From Clostridia bacterium (GTDB lineage: Bacteria > Bacillota > Clostridia > Christensenellales > Borkfalkiaceae): 59,836 nt of DNA. Location: NCBI GenBank assembly GCA_017456665.1, contig JAFTIY010000081.1, forward strand, positions 1 to 59,836, read 5' to 3'. Below are positions 33,700 to 43,181 of this stretch, piece after piece (the stretch's first letter is position 1; each line of letters opens with the position of its first letter). Position numbers and translations under genes: made by a program. The notes under the pieces are model-generated. The model searched no databases and was not told the DNA's origin. It worked only from the letters and a program-made list of their open reading frames with translations.

Positions 33700-34524
33700 A
33701 TGAGTGAATGTACGCACGATTGTTCAACCTGTTCGGCTGATTGCTCGAGCAAAAGCAATGCAAACGATTTAAAATGTAAGCCCAATCGCTTTAGCAAAAT
33801 TAAAAAGGTAATTGGCGTTGTAAGTGGCAAAGGTGGGGTAGGTAAATCCTCGGTTACCTCTATGCTTGCAGTTTTAATGCAGAGGCGTGGTTATAAGGTT
33901 GCCGTTTTAGACGCTGATATTACGGGCCCTTCTATTCCAAAGGCATTCGGCATTAAAGAAAAGGCTACCGCAGACGAAGAGTTTTTATTCCCCGTAATCA
34001 CAAAAACGGGAATTGAGGTTATGAGTATTAACCTTTTGCTTGAAGACGAAAGTTCGCCCGTGGTTTGGCGTGGCCCCGTTCTTGCCGGCGCGGTTAAGCA
34101 GTTTTTTGAAGAGGTTAGTTGGAATGAGGTAGATTATATGTTCGTAGATATGCCTCCCGGAACGGGCGACGTACCTCTTACCGTTTTTCAATCTCTTCCC
34201 ATTGATGGAATAGTAGTGGTAACAACTCCTCAGGATTTAGTTACGATGGTGGTTGATAAGGCAGTTAAGATGGCACAGCTTATGAAAATTAAGGTGCTTG
34301 CTTTGGTTGAAAACATGTCTTATTTCGTATGCCCTAGCTGTAACGAAAAGCATTATATTTTTGGCAAGAGTAAAATAGAGAGCGAAGCAAAGAGATTAAA
34401 CGTTGAAGCCTACTCGTCTTTACCCATCGATCCCGCGCTTGCTCGCGTTGAAGATAACGGGCTTATAGAGTTATTTGAGGGCGACTATTTACAAACTGTA
34501 GTACAAGCAATAGAAAAGTTATAA
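33700..34524 (+). CDS. mrp: Mrp/NBP35-family Fe-S cluster carrier ATPase
   Basis: A 274-residue P-loop ATPase that carries iron-sulfur clusters to apoproteins. The deviant Walker A VVSGKGGVGKSS is near residue 41, followed by LDADITGPSIP and FVDMPPGTGDVPLT, all hallmark motifs. The paired cysteines YFVCPSCN near residue 207 bind the bridging cluster. A cysteine-rich N-terminal extension (CTHDCSTCSADC) resembles NBP35-type proteins. The rubrerythrin gene follows 52 bases later, a plausible Fe-protein neighbour. The start ATG 33700 has TTGGAGATAAAAGAAT. Confidence 0.94.
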   Translation: MSECTHDCSTCSADCSSKSNANDLKCKPNRFSKIKKVIGVVSGKGGVGKSSVTSMLAVLMQRRGYKVAVLDADITGPSIPKAFGIKEKATADEEFLFPVITKTGIEVMSINLLLEDESSPVVWRGPVLAGAVKQFFEEVSWNEVDYMFVDMPPGTGDVPLTVFQSLPIDGIVVVTTPQDLVTMVVDKAVKMAQLMKIKVLALVENMSYFVCPSCNEKHYIFGKSKIESEAKRLNVEAYSSLPIDPALARVEDNGLIELFEGDYLQTVVQAIEKL

Positions 34525-34576
34525 TATGTATAAAAATATCTTCTGCGGTTATAATTTAGGCAGGAGGTATTTTTTT

Positions 34577-35167
34577 ATGGAATTATTAAACAGTAAAACC
34601 TATTTAAATCTTGCAAAAGACTACGCAGGCGAGTGTCAGGCTCAAGTGAGGTATAAATTTATTGAGTACGGAGCTCGAAAACAGGGCTACGGATGCTTGG
34701 CAGAGGTGGTAGATAAAGTGGTTTATAACGAATTTAACCACGCGCGTATGTTTTACACTTACATTCAAAAGGCAACCAAGGAGCAAATTAACAATATCGA
34801 AATTTGTACTGGCTATCCCTTTAAAGAGAAGTGGGATTTAATAGACAATTTACGCCTTGCCGCCGAGGATGAAGAGGAAGAATTTTCACGCATTTACCCC
34901 GAGCATAGAGCTATTGCTTTGGAGGAGGGCTTTGAAGACGTTGCCAAGCTTTACGATTTGATAATCGGGGTAGAAAATTGCCATCATAAGCTGTTTAACG
35001 ATCTTTATACACAACTTTCTACCGGAACTTTATACAAAAAAGAAAAACCGGTTAAGTGGAAGTGCGCAGGCTGCGGTTACGAGCACGAGGGGCTTGAGGC
35101 GTTTAAAATTTGCCCTTTGTGTTTAGCTCCGCAAGGTATGGTTATGCTTAAGCTTAAAGATGAATAA
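34577..35167 (+). CDS. Rubrerythrin
   Basis: I choose ATG 34577 behind GGCAGGAGGTATTTTTTT; an upstream in-frame ATG lacks a ribosome binding site. The 196-residue protein has the four-helix diiron domain: AGECQAQVRYKF, NEFNHARMF, EDEEEEFSRIYPEHRAIALEEGFEDVA and ENCHHKLF supply Glu and His ligands. The C-terminal rubredoxin-like domain has CAGCGYEHEG and CPLCLAPQ. Rubrerythrins reduce hydrogen peroxide in anaerobes. This supports an anaerobic host. Confidence 0.9.
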   Translation: MELLNSKTYLNLAKDYAGECQAQVRYKFIEYGARKQGYGCLAEVVDKVVYNEFNHARMFYTYIQKATKEQINNIEICTGYPFKEKWDLIDNLRLAAEDEEEEFSRIYPEHRAIALEEGFEDVAKLYDLIIGVENCHHKLFNDLYTQLSTGTLYKKEKPVKWKCAGCGYEHEGLEAFKICPLCLAPQGMVMLKLKDE

Positions 35168-35173
35168 GTTGGC

Positions 35174-35189
35174 CTATAACGCCATTATC
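35174..35189 (-). repeat. Dispersed hairpin-loop repeat, copy 12
   Basis: CTATAACGCCATTATC (14 of 16 to the reverse of the GTTATAG variant), six bases after the rubrerythrin stop codon. Confidence 0.6.
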
Positions 35190-35200
35190 ACGCTAATTAT

Positions 35201-35240
35201 AAAAAAACACGCATTGAAAATTCTTTGCGTGTTTTTATTT
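35201..35240. terminator. Bidirectional terminator between rubrerythrin and AraC genes
   Basis: AAAAAAACACGCA and TGCGTGTTTTTATTTTT form a stem with A- and T-runs on either side, between convergent genes. Confidence 0.85.
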
Positions 35241-35266
35241 TTATTGATTTTGTTAAGCTGTTTATT

Positions 35267-36136
35267 TTACCTTTTTTTAGATCTGTAATCGCGGGGAGAA
35301 GAGCCAACCCTTTCTTTAAATAGGTTAGAAAAATAATATTCGTCTGAAAAGCCTAAGCGATCGCTTATTTCTTTAATGCGCATATTGGTTGCGACCAACA
35401 AATGCTTGGCAATTGCCAATTTTTTATCGAGCAAATACTTGTATGGTGAAGTTCCGAAGTGTTTTTTAAATTCTCTGGTCATTTGCGATTTAGAAACGTT
35501 AATTTCTTTTGCGAGTTCCTCAACGGTAATTTTACGGTAAAGGCAATTGTCTAAAGCGTTTTTAACGAGGTTTGCCGTAGTTGAAACCTCGCTGTTATCG
35601 GCAATTTGCTTTGCAAGGGTAAGGGTTATTGCAAAAAGCACTTTAGATATTTGCAAGTATACCTTTTCGTTATCGCTGCTCTTTTGTGCTATTTGCAAAA
35701 GTTCGTCAAAATACTGCTTGCATCCCGTATTTTTAAAAATTACCTTATCCGAAAGGCCGTAAGCGGCAAAAATATCGCCAAAAACCGAGCTGAAAAAGTT
35801 TATCCAAATTTTTTGGTAGGGATTTTTTTTATCCGCTCCGTAATGGTGTTGAGTTCCGGGCTGCAAAAGATAGATGCAATCTTCGTTAACCTCGTACTCT
35901 TCGTCGTTGCAAGTTACGTATCCCTTTCCGCTAACGACGTATTCTAAAACGAAGTAGTCAGAGTGCTTTCGCTTAATAAAATAGTGCTTATCGGGATGGG
36001 TAATTCCTATAGTTTCAACTACAACCGGATATTTTTTGTTCTGGTCTGTAGTAAACCAAATAAATTCCTCGCCTGAAGTGCTTCCGTATAAAATATTTTT
36101 TTTAGGGTCGATTTTTTTATTTTCGTAATGTAACAT
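35267..36136 (-). CDS. AraC-family transcriptional regulator
   Basis: A 289-residue regulator. The N-terminal ~150 residues form a cupin-like sensor (HYFIKRKHSDYFVLEYVVSGKGYVTCNDEEYEVNEDCIYLLQPGTQHHY). The C-terminal ~100 residues hold the double helix-turn-helix (ITVEELAKEINVSKSQMTREFKKHFGTSPYKYLLDKKL and IKEISDRLGFSDEYYFSNLFKERVGSSPRDYR). It is divergent from the GH31 lipoprotein gene across 219 bases, the usual arrangement for control of a glycan-use locus; the sensed sugar is unknown. Confidence 0.92.
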   Translation of the reverse strand: MLHYENKKIDPKKNILYGSTSGEEFIWFTTDQNKKYPVVVETIGITHPDKHYFIKRKHSDYFVLEYVVSGKGYVTCNDEEYEVNEDCIYLLQPGTQHHYGADKKNPYQKIWINFFSSVFGDIFAAYGLSDKVIFKNTGCKQYFDELLQIAQKSSDNEKVYLQISKVLFAITLTLAKQIADNSEVSTTANLVKNALDNCLYRKITVEELAKEINVSKSQMTREFKKHFGTSPYKYLLDKKLAIAKHLLVATNMRIKEISDRLGFSDEYYFSNLFKERVGSSPRDYRSKKR

Positions 36137-36206
36137 TTCTATAAATATACCGCTCTTTTCTAAAATAAAATGCTACGAATCCTCATTTTTCGTGCATTAT
36201 CTTACA

Positions 36207-36234
36207 TTGTGTAATTGCTTAACCATATTATAAT
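36207..36234 (+). promoter_or_regulatory. Probable promoter for the GH31 gene
   Basis: TTGTGT (36207-36212), 16 bases, TATAAT (36229-36234), in the gap between the divergent AraC and GH31 genes. Confidence 0.5.
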
Positions 36235-36355
36235 ATAAGTGTGTGATAATGTCAATGATTAAATTGCTCATCTTTATTTTTAACAAAAAAGTGTGGCAAG
36301 AGAGGTAAATATTAACCCTCAAATTAGTTTATTGCACTGATAAAAGGAGAAAATT

Positions 36356-39300
36356 ATGAAAAAAATTACCCTGTTTTTACTCATGGTGGTTTTCGTTTTT
36401 GCGCTTTGCATTGGCACGTTAACTGCATGCAAACCAAAAAACGAAGGTGAGAGTGGATCTTTAAATGGGAGCTCTAGCAGTTCGCAATTAAAACCGCCCG
36501 CCGATGACGATGACCAAAAAGATGGTGCTTACGAAATACTTGATGAAAGTATTTCTGCCGTACGAATAGGCGACGTTAGAGTACAGCTACTGTCTTCCAC
36601 TCTCGTTAGAATAGAAAACGAGGGCAGATACGGGTTTGAAGACAGACCGAGCTACATAGTAAGCAACCGTACCGATTGGGGTAGCGTTGAATTTACGGTT
36701 GAGGAGAATTCTAACGAGGTTACGGTAGTTACGGCAAATTATACCGTACACGTTCAAAAGGGAAAAACGGCTGAAAGTGCTTATATAACCAACGGCGTGG
36801 GCGAAGAACTTTGGGCGTTTGCCGACGCGGGCATGACCGATACTAACGTTTATCTGCCAAGCCCTTCAGATGAGCTTAAGAGCTGGTATTTTACCGATAG
36901 TCCTAGAATTATTCCTTCTGAATACGGATATACTCCCACCGACAAGGTAGGCGAGCTTCAAGATTGGGATTTTTCTAACGACCAAACTGATATATTCGTA
37001 TTTTTACCGCAGGGCAATTACCAACAGTTTTGCACCGATTATACCTCACTTACGGGCGAATCTGAAATGGTAAGCTTGCAAATGCTGGGTTATTGGGATT
37101 CTCGCTGGTATGCATACAGCAGTGAAACCGCACTTCAACAAATCAAAGATTACACTGATCGCGGATACAGCATCGACGTTTTAGTAATTGATACCGACTG
37201 GCGCAATTCGTACGCAGTTGGTGGCGTTGGTTACGAGATTAACACCGATTTATTCCCCGATATGGCCGGCTTTTTAGAGCAGTGCCACGAATTAGGGGTA
37301 AACATTTGTTTTAACGACCACCCAGAACCCGTTAGGGGCACTAACAACGGCCTTAATAAAAGCGAGGTTGAATATCGCAGCAATAACCTTACTTTAATAT
37401 TATCGCTTGGCCTCGATTATTGGTGGTACGATAGGAACTGGAGCGTGTGCTTAAATTCTTGCGATCCCGATATTTCTGTTTTTGCATTTGGTATGTACGC
37501 TTATAATTGGGTAACTACCGAATATTTAGAAAGCATTACCGACCTTGGCGAATATGCTGAGCGTGCTCTTATAATGGGCAACGTAGACGGTTGTTTGCAC
37601 GGAAAATGGAACTACGCATCAGATATTTCTGCTCACCGTTATGCGATTCAATGGACGGGTGATATCGGCTCTGACACGGCGGCTCTCAGCCAAGAAATTT
37701 ATGCGGCGGTATTTGGTGGCGCTGAAGTAGGTTTACCGTATATGTCGTCAGATATAGGCGGGCACACCACTGCCGTTACCGATTCGATGTATTCGCGTTG
37801 GATTCAGTACGGCGCGCTTTCAACTATATGCCGTGTGCATTGCACTAACTACGATTACTGTGGGCAAGAGGGGCGTATGCCCTGGTTGTTCGGCGAAACT
37901 GCCGAAGAGGTTACCAAGGCTTACGTTGGAATGAGATATAGGCTTTTACCCGTTTATTATTCGTTAGCTTATCAAAACTATGAAACGGGATTGCCCATTA
38001 TGCGCCGCTTAGATATTAATTATCCCGAGTACGTAGAATCGCAAAACAACGATCAATATCTTATTGGCGACTATATTTTAGTTGCTCCAATTACTGAAGG
38101 GGCAGGCAATATCGCGGTTAACGAAGATCAGCTTTCGCATAACGGCAAGCAGGGCTTAAAAGCCGAATATTATAACAACGATAATTGGTCGGGAACTCCA
38201 TCCCGCACTCAAGTTGATAAAAATATCAACTTTAACTGGGGAACGAGCGGACCTTCAGGGGTTGGCGCAGACTATTTCTCCGTTCGTTGGACGGGCGAAA
38301 TTACTATCGGTAAAAACCCGGCGGCACTCTCTTTCTTTGCAGACGATGCAATTTTAGTTTATTTAGACGGCAAGCTCGTTATCGACGGCTCTGACGTTTA
38401 CGATAAATATCTTTCTACTGAAGTTCTTGCGGCAAACAGCACTCACACGCTAGAAGTTAAATACGCAGAATTCGGATATAACGCGCACGTTTACATGTAC
38501 TATATTGAACAACCGGGAGCAGGGCAGTCAATTTGCTATAATTCGCGTTCGGTGTTCATTCCTGAAGGAACTTGGATAGACGTTTGGTCGGGCAAACGTT
38601 ACGTTGGGCCTAAAACCTATACCGTAACCCATCCGTTAGAAACCTCGCCCATCTTCGTTCGCGAAGGAGCACTTATTCCTCTCGCTCAAAATATGACCAA
38701 TACCAACGCAAAAGATTGGTCTGAAATGTCGCTTGAGGTTTATCCCTCTAAAAACTATACGGCAAAAGCAACTCTTTACGAAGACGATACCGTTACCGTA
38801 GGTTATAAACACGGTCAATCCCGCACGACCGATATCACTATGGAATACAACGAGAGCAAAAAGGCAATCGTGGTAACCATTAACGGCGCAAACGGCTCGT
38901 TTGAGGGCGAAAAGGCGTTTAGTGAAAGAACTTGGAATATACGTATTCACAACAATCCCGGTTGGGGTGATTTGAATATGGTTAAATTGAACGGAAAAAT
39001 GCAGTCTTGCGGGTTTGAAGGCGCAAGCGAAAGCGCAATGCCCTTTGCCTTTACCGGTTCAGCTCGCGACGGCGATATTTACACGTTAAACTTTACCGCA
39101 AACGTAAATCAAAAACAAGTAATCGAAATTTATTACGCAAGCTTATTAAGCAGTGAAAAGGCTGCTTTTTACGACGCTACTTCAGTTGCGTTTGATATCG
39201 AAAGTGGCGAAACGGGCGATGCTATTGACCTTTCATCCGATCAAATAGTTGATTATATTTCGTTTGGCGATAACAATGCAAATCTTTACACTCAAAAGCC

Positions 39301-40819
39301 GGGTGCAGATTCGTTGTTTACCTTCCCCACCTCTTACGACGTTGCATGGCGAACCTACGATAATTTCTTCGTTAAAAAATTAGCCGACGGCAGCGATCTT
39401 ACTAGCGGAATTGCTTCTCAAAAGGATTTCTCGTTTACCATTAAAACTCTCGGTCAAGCTTCTTATTACGTAGTTTACGTAGGCGGAAATATGAGTACCG
39501 CTAAATTTACCGTTAGAGATAGAGCGGGCAACGTTCGCACTCTTATGGTGGGTAATATAGATGGCAATTACTTAAAGCGTATTGTAATTTCTTGCCCTAC
39601 GGGAACTGAAAGTACTCTTTACGTAACCTATTCAATGGTTGCAAGCGAGCCTAACGGAACGGGCACTTTATCAAGCGTAAGCCTTATCGGTGCGTTCGCT
39701 TGTTACGAGTTACCCGAGCTTATCGACCGCCCTGATAGCAATATTACCGCGTTTATTCGTTCTTCTACGATGCCCACTCAAAAAGAAAATCTCTCCAATG
39801 CAGGAGCAAGCCTTGGCGAGCTCACTATGGATTGGATGCAGTTCGGCGAAGAGGGTTCTATCGGCCACGTTCAAAAAATCAATGCGGATATTATCGAAGA
39901 GGTAGTATTCCGTGATCCTAGAGGATTTAGCGATTATCCCATTCAGCTTAGTTATACAGACGGAGCTGAGTTAGGCGCTCACACGGGCACTAGAAAGGGT
40001 ACTTGCTCGCCTGGTTCAATAACCTTAAAATTTAAGGTTAATCCTCAAGTTAAACACATTATTTTATACACGGGCGCATGGCTTTCTACCAATACGGTAG
40101 AGGTTTATACTCAAAAGGGTACTTTGCTTTGCGCTAACCAGTCGTTTAAGGTAGGCGGTATTGCCGAAGCCAGAAAGGTTGTTATAGCTCTTAACGTAAC
40201 CGAAAAGCAAGATACCGTTATGGTATTAATCCGTTCAACCTTCGAGGGCTCGGGTGGTAACGTAAATATTGCGGGCGTTGCGGTAACGGGAACTTACTCG
40301 CAACCTGCAAACGTTCAAGTTGTAAATTCGGCGTGTGACCTCGTTAGCGGAGAGATTGATATAAGCGATGGCGCTATCGATTGGGTACACTTTGGCTCAG
40401 GCGATTCAAAATCGGGCGGCGATGCTATCGGTCAACCCGCATATAGCGGTTGGACCACTCACTTTAACGATTACGCGTCGCAGTTAGGCTACGCTGACGG
40501 CGCAAGCGGTGCTGCAAGCGGACTCACCAGCGGTATTGCATTCGACTACGCAACCGTTAAAATTAACCTTACTGCTCAAACTACTAAGCTGTTGTTGTAT
40601 GCTTCCGTATTCGACGCAACTGCCGGAATTTCTATAATAGACGAACAGGGTAGAACTTTGTACGCGGGCGATTTGCATACCGATAGCGACGCTTCTATAG
40701 AAAGCTTTTTGGTACAGTTTGATTTAACCGTAAGCCAAAACTCTACAATAACGTTGGTTTATTACAAAGGCGGAAGCGGTAGCGGAAATGCCGGAATCGC
40801 GGCTATAGCGTTAAAATAA
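36356..40819 (+). CDS. GH31-family glycosidase lipoprotein with PA14 and repeated C-terminal modules
   Basis: A 1487-residue surface lipoprotein; lipobox LTAC puts the anchored cysteine at 25. Residues ~45-240 are a GH31-type N-terminal beta domain. The barrel has VLVIDTDWRNSY near 271, LDYWWYDRNW near 350 (probable nucleophile aspartate) and RYAIQWTGDIGSD near 428 (probable acid/base). A PA14 domain (GLKAEYYNNDNWSG ... FSVRWTGEI ... LSFFADDAILVYLDG) is at ~599-717, inserted before the C-terminal GH31 sheet. The last ~530 residues hold three copies of a module (starts near 960, 1155, 1339) with a D-W/Y-x-x-FG opening. The next gene shares this module. It is an alpha-glucosidase or alpha-xylosidase acting outside the cell; specificity cannot be read from sequence. 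The divergent AraC gene is its likely regulator. Confidence 0.9.
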   Translation: MKKITLFLLMVVFVFALCIGTLTACKPKNEGESGSLNGSSSSSQLKPPADDDDQKDGAYEILDESISAVRIGDVRVQLLSSTLVRIENEGRYGFEDRPSYIVSNRTDWGSVEFTVEENSNEVTVVTANYTVHVQKGKTAESAYITNGVGEELWAFADAGMTDTNVYLPSPSDELKSWYFTDSPRIIPSEYGYTPTDKVGELQDWDFSNDQTDIFVFLPQGNYQQFCTDYTSLTGESEMVSLQMLGYWDSRWYAYSSETALQQIKDYTDRGYSIDVLVIDTDWRNSYAVGGVGYEINTDLFPDMAGFLEQCHELGVNICFNDHPEPVRGTNNGLNKSEVEYRSNNLTLILSLGLDYWWYDRNWSVCLNSCDPDISVFAFGMYAYNWVTTEYLESITDLGEYAERALIMGNVDGCLHGKWNYASDISAHRYAIQWTGDIGSDTAALSQEIYAAVFGGAEVGLPYMSSDIGGHTTAVTDSMYSRWIQYGALSTICRVHCTNYDYCGQEGRMPWLFGETAEEVTKAYVGMRYRLLPVYYSLAYQNYETGLPIMRRLDINYPEYVESQNNDQYLIGDYILVAPITEGAGNIAVNEDQLSHNGKQGLKAEYYNNDNWSGTPSRTQVDKNINFNWGTSGPSGVGADYFSVRWTGEITIGKNPAALSFFADDAILVYLDGKLVIDGSDVYDKYLSTEVLAANSTHTLEVKYAEFGYNAHVYMYYIEQPGAGQSICYNSRSVFIPEGTWIDVWSGKRYVGPKTYTVTHPLETSPIFVREGALIPLAQNMTNTNAKDWSEMSLEVYPSKNYTAKATLYEDDTVTVGYKHGQSRTTDITMEYNESKKAIVVTINGANGSFEGEKAFSERTWNIRIHNNPGWGDLNMVKLNGKMQSCGFEGASESAMPFAFTGSARDGDIYTLNFTANVNQKQVIEIYYASLLSSEKAAFYDATSVAFDIESGETGDAIDLSSDQIVDYISFGDNNANLYTQKPGADSLFTFPTSYDVAWRTYDNFFVKKLADGSDLTSGIASQKDFSFTIKTLGQASYYVVYVGGNMSTAKFTVRDRAGNVRTLMVGNIDGNYLKRIVISCPTGTESTLYVTYSMVASEPNGTGTLSSVSLIGAFACYELPELIDRPDSNITAFIRSSTMPTQKENLSNAGASLGELTMDWMQFGEEGSIGHVQKINADIIEEVVFRDPRGFSDYPIQLSYTDGAELGAHTGTRKGTCSPGSITLKFKVNPQVKHIILYTGAWLSTNTVEVYTQKGTLLCANQSFKVGGIAEARKVVIALNVTEKQDTVMVLIRSTFEGSGGNVNIAGVAVTGTYSQPANVQVVNSACDLVSGEIDISDGAIDWVHFGSGDSKSGGDAIGQPAYSGWTTHFNDYASQLGYADGASGAASGLTSGIAFDYATVKINLTAQTTKLLLYASVFDATAGISIIDEQGRTLYAGDLHTDSDASIESFLVQFDLTVSQNSTITLVYYKGGSGSGNAGIAAIALK

Positions 40820-40878
40820 AAATCATATTTTAAAGGAATTATCGGTTTATAACCGAAAAAATAAAAAGGGGAGTTTTT

Positions 40879-42834
40879 ATGAAAAACATCTTTAAAAAAT
40901 TTGTAACAGTAGCTTTGATTGCATGTTTAGTACTTACTACGGCTTGTAACGAAAAGCAAAACAACCAAAGCGGCGATGAAGGCGAACCCCAGGTTACCTA
41001 TACGCTCAGTCAAACCGAAGCGCAGTTAACCGAAGAGCAAACCCTTCAACTTGAAGTAAGCGCAAACCCCGCTCAAGAACAAATGAACGTTGAATGGGCT
41101 ACTTCAAACGAAGAAGTTGCTACCGTTGAAAACGGTTTAGTAACCGCTATTAAGGCTGGTAGCGCAAACGTAACCGCTACCGTTGACGGCAACGTATTAA
41201 CCTGTGCAATTACAGTTGAAGCTAAACCTATAGTTTATCAATATGCTCTTAACTTCAATTCTTTCTCTATCGAAGAGGAACAAACTAAACAGCTCATCGT
41301 TGCAGTTGACCCCGAAAAAGAAATAGAAGTTGAATGGACCTCTAACGCTCAAGACGTAGCAACCGTTGACGCTACCGGTTTAGTAACAGCCGTTGCTCCC
41401 GGAACTGCTCAAATTACCGCTACTGTTGACGGAAACCAACTCGTTTGCGAGGTTGAAGTTACCGCTAAACCCATCGTTTACGAATACACCTTAAGTAGCA
41501 GCGCAATCGAGCTTACTCTCGGTGCAGAAGCTGATCTTACCGTAACCGTTGCTCCCGAAAAAGCATTCGTTGCTAACTACACTTCAGAAAACGAAGGCGT
41601 TGCAATGGTAGACGCAAACGGCAAAATTAAGGCTGTTGGCGTTGGCGAAACCAAAATTATGGTTGAAGTTGACGATAAAACTTTATACTGCTCTATTAAC
41701 GTAACCTCTCCCGTTGTAGCAACTGCGTTAAGAACTGATGGCGAAGGTATGAACGTTGATATGGATACCGTAGGAGGCGAACTCGATACTCTTTATTGGG
41801 AACACTACCAAGGCGATAGCATCGACTGTATGTTAAATGCTGAAGATTTAGTTACTTCAAATAATATCGAAACCTACACTAACGGATTTTATGATTTTAA
41901 AGTTGGATTTGGTTGGAATAACGGTTCTAATATCACTCAATGGGGTGGCGGAAACCACAATGGCCGTCACACCACTCCCGGTCAGGCTTGCACTATCGAA
42001 GCAACCCTTAAGGTAAATGAAAACGTTAAAAAAGTTTTAGTTTACGTAGGAGCTTGGCGTGCTACCAATACTACCGCATTATATTACAACGGCGTTCAAA
42101 TTGCAGCTGCTGAACCTTTCACCGCAGGCGATGCATCTTTAGGCTATCAAATCGCGTTTGATATCAACGCAAGCGAAGAAGTTAACTTAACTTTAAAAAC
42201 CACCGCTTCTGACGTTGGCGAAAACGGTAACGTTTCTATGGTTGCTATTATTATGTTAGGTAAAGCACAAAACACCGCAACCACTTCTTTAAGCGTAACT
42301 AAAACCGCTCTTACCGATAAAGCAAACGTTATTAACCTTACCGAAAAAGGAACTACCGACTGGTTCTATCTCAACTATGAACATCAAACTGATGAAATGG
42401 CAAACGGAACTGCAATCGATACCTCTTCTTTAAAGGTTGAAGGAAATGGATTTGGTTGGGATTATTTAAGCCAATTCGTTTGGTCAAACGGTACTACTAA
42501 CGTTAATAACCTCGTTGATAACGATATAGGCGATAACGCCGTTGGAACGAATAACTTTAAATACGGCGCATACGTTCTTATCAACGTTAAGGTTACCGCT
42601 CAAACCAAAAACGTAGTTTACTACGTATCCGGTTGGTCAAGCACTTACAATGCAAGAATTATAGATGCTAAGGGTAACACCTTATATCATGAACAAATTG
42701 CTGAAAACAACGGCGGAACTCAGGCGTTCGCTCTTGATTTTGCAGTAAATGCAACCGCTGACGATACTTTAACCTTTATCGTTTACAGACCTAGCGGAGC
42801 TAACTGTGGTATTGCTGCAGTTGCAGTAAACTAA
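40879..42834 (+). CDS. Big2-repeat lipoprotein sharing C-terminal modules with the GH31 enzyme
   Basis: A 651-residue surface lipoprotein with lipobox LTTAC (Cys23). Three bacterial Ig-like Big2 domains span ~40-275; each ends in the AxVTATVDGN-type strand (NVTATVDGNVLTC, QITATVDGNQLVC). Residues ~280-651 hold two copies of the module also present three times in the GH31 enzyme: compare KVLVYVGAWRATNTT with HIILYTGAWLSTNTV, and the shared endings CGIAAVAVN and AGIAAIALK. No catalytic motif is visible. It probably binds glycan or displays the module on the surface. Thr/Lys/Asn codon usage suggests high expression. It follows the GH31 gene by 59 bases and a GGGGAG ribosome site. Confidence 0.85.
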   Translation: MKNIFKKFVTVALIACLVLTTACNEKQNNQSGDEGEPQVTYTLSQTEAQLTEEQTLQLEVSANPAQEQMNVEWATSNEEVATVENGLVTAIKAGSANVTATVDGNVLTCAITVEAKPIVYQYALNFNSFSIEEEQTKQLIVAVDPEKEIEVEWTSNAQDVATVDATGLVTAVAPGTAQITATVDGNQLVCEVEVTAKPIVYEYTLSSSAIELTLGAEADLTVTVAPEKAFVANYTSENEGVAMVDANGKIKAVGVGETKIMVEVDDKTLYCSINVTSPVVATALRTDGEGMNVDMDTVGGELDTLYWEHYQGDSIDCMLNAEDLVTSNNIETYTNGFYDFKVGFGWNNGSNITQWGGGNHNGRHTTPGQACTIEATLKVNENVKKVLVYVGAWRATNTTALYYNGVQIAAAEPFTAGDASLGYQIAFDINASEEVNLTLKTTASDVGENGNVSMVAIIMLGKAQNTATTSLSVTKTALTDKANVINLTEKGTTDWFYLNYEHQTDEMANGTAIDTSSLKVEGNGFGWDYLSQFVWSNGTTNVNNLVDNDIGDNAVGTNNFKYGAYVLINVKVTAQTKNVVYYVSGWSSTYNARIIDAKGNTLYHEQIAENNGGTQAFALDFAVNATADDTLTFIVYRPSGANCGIAAVAVN

Positions 42835-42854
42835 TTAAATAGAAAATTAGCTGT

Positions 42855-42885
42855 AAAAGCCGTTGCTTTATGCAACGGCTTTTTA
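42855..42885 (+). terminator. Terminator after the Big2 lipoprotein gene
   Basis: AAAAGCCGTTGC and GCAACGGCTTTTT form a 12-base perfect stem with a five-base loop and T-run. Confidence 0.93.
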
Positions 42886-42909
42886 TGTGTAAAAAAATTT
42901 CAAATGGGC

Positions 42910-42925
42910 GATAATCGCGTTATAG
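42910..42925 (+). repeat. Dispersed hairpin-loop repeat, copy 13
   Basis: GATAATCGCGTTATAG (15 of 16). AAATGGGC on the left and GCCAACGTTT on the right form an imperfect stem. Confidence 0.72.
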
Positions 42926-43075
42926 GCCAACGTTTTAGCAAAAATGATATTAAATTTTTACTGTTTTTTTGCTGTGGTGTAAAAAAGGAAAACTATTTGC
43001 CCTTAAACGACGTTTGGTGTTTTTTACACGGATATAGTTATATTAATAATAATTTTATAATAATAAACATAATTC

Positions 43076-43104
43076 TTGCGTTTTTTTTGCATACGTGATA
43101 TAAT
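43076..43104 (+). promoter_or_regulatory. Promoter for the patatin-shikimate operon
   Basis: TTGCGT (43076-43081), 17 bases, TATAAT (43099-43104), 78 bases before the patatin start codon. Confidence 0.65.
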
Positions 43105-43181
43105 AAAGTGTAAATATAATGCCTTAATATAAGTTTTTTTAGGTTTTTACAAAAAAAACGGCGCACAATAATAGTTGATAA

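Larger units (their letters stand above)
42835..43181. other. Intergenic region before the patatin gene
   Basis: This 347-base gap contains a terminator (42855-42885), a dispersed-repeat copy (42910-42925), and a promoter (43076-43104). A 64-codon frame starting inside the repeat is not a convincing gene. Confidence 0.7.

Noticed and set aside
40838-40858. TCGGTTTATAACCGA inverted repeat between the GH31 and Big2 genes considered as another repeat copy
   Set aside because: It contains TTATA but lacks the conserved TTAATCG half and is a simple symmetric palindrome, so it was not counted.
42904-43098. 64-codon + strand frame starting in a repeat copy
   Set aside because: It begins inside a dispersed-repeat hairpin directly after a terminator, has no ribosome binding site, and codes an odd Cys/Phe-rich peptide. 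It is best seen as chance.
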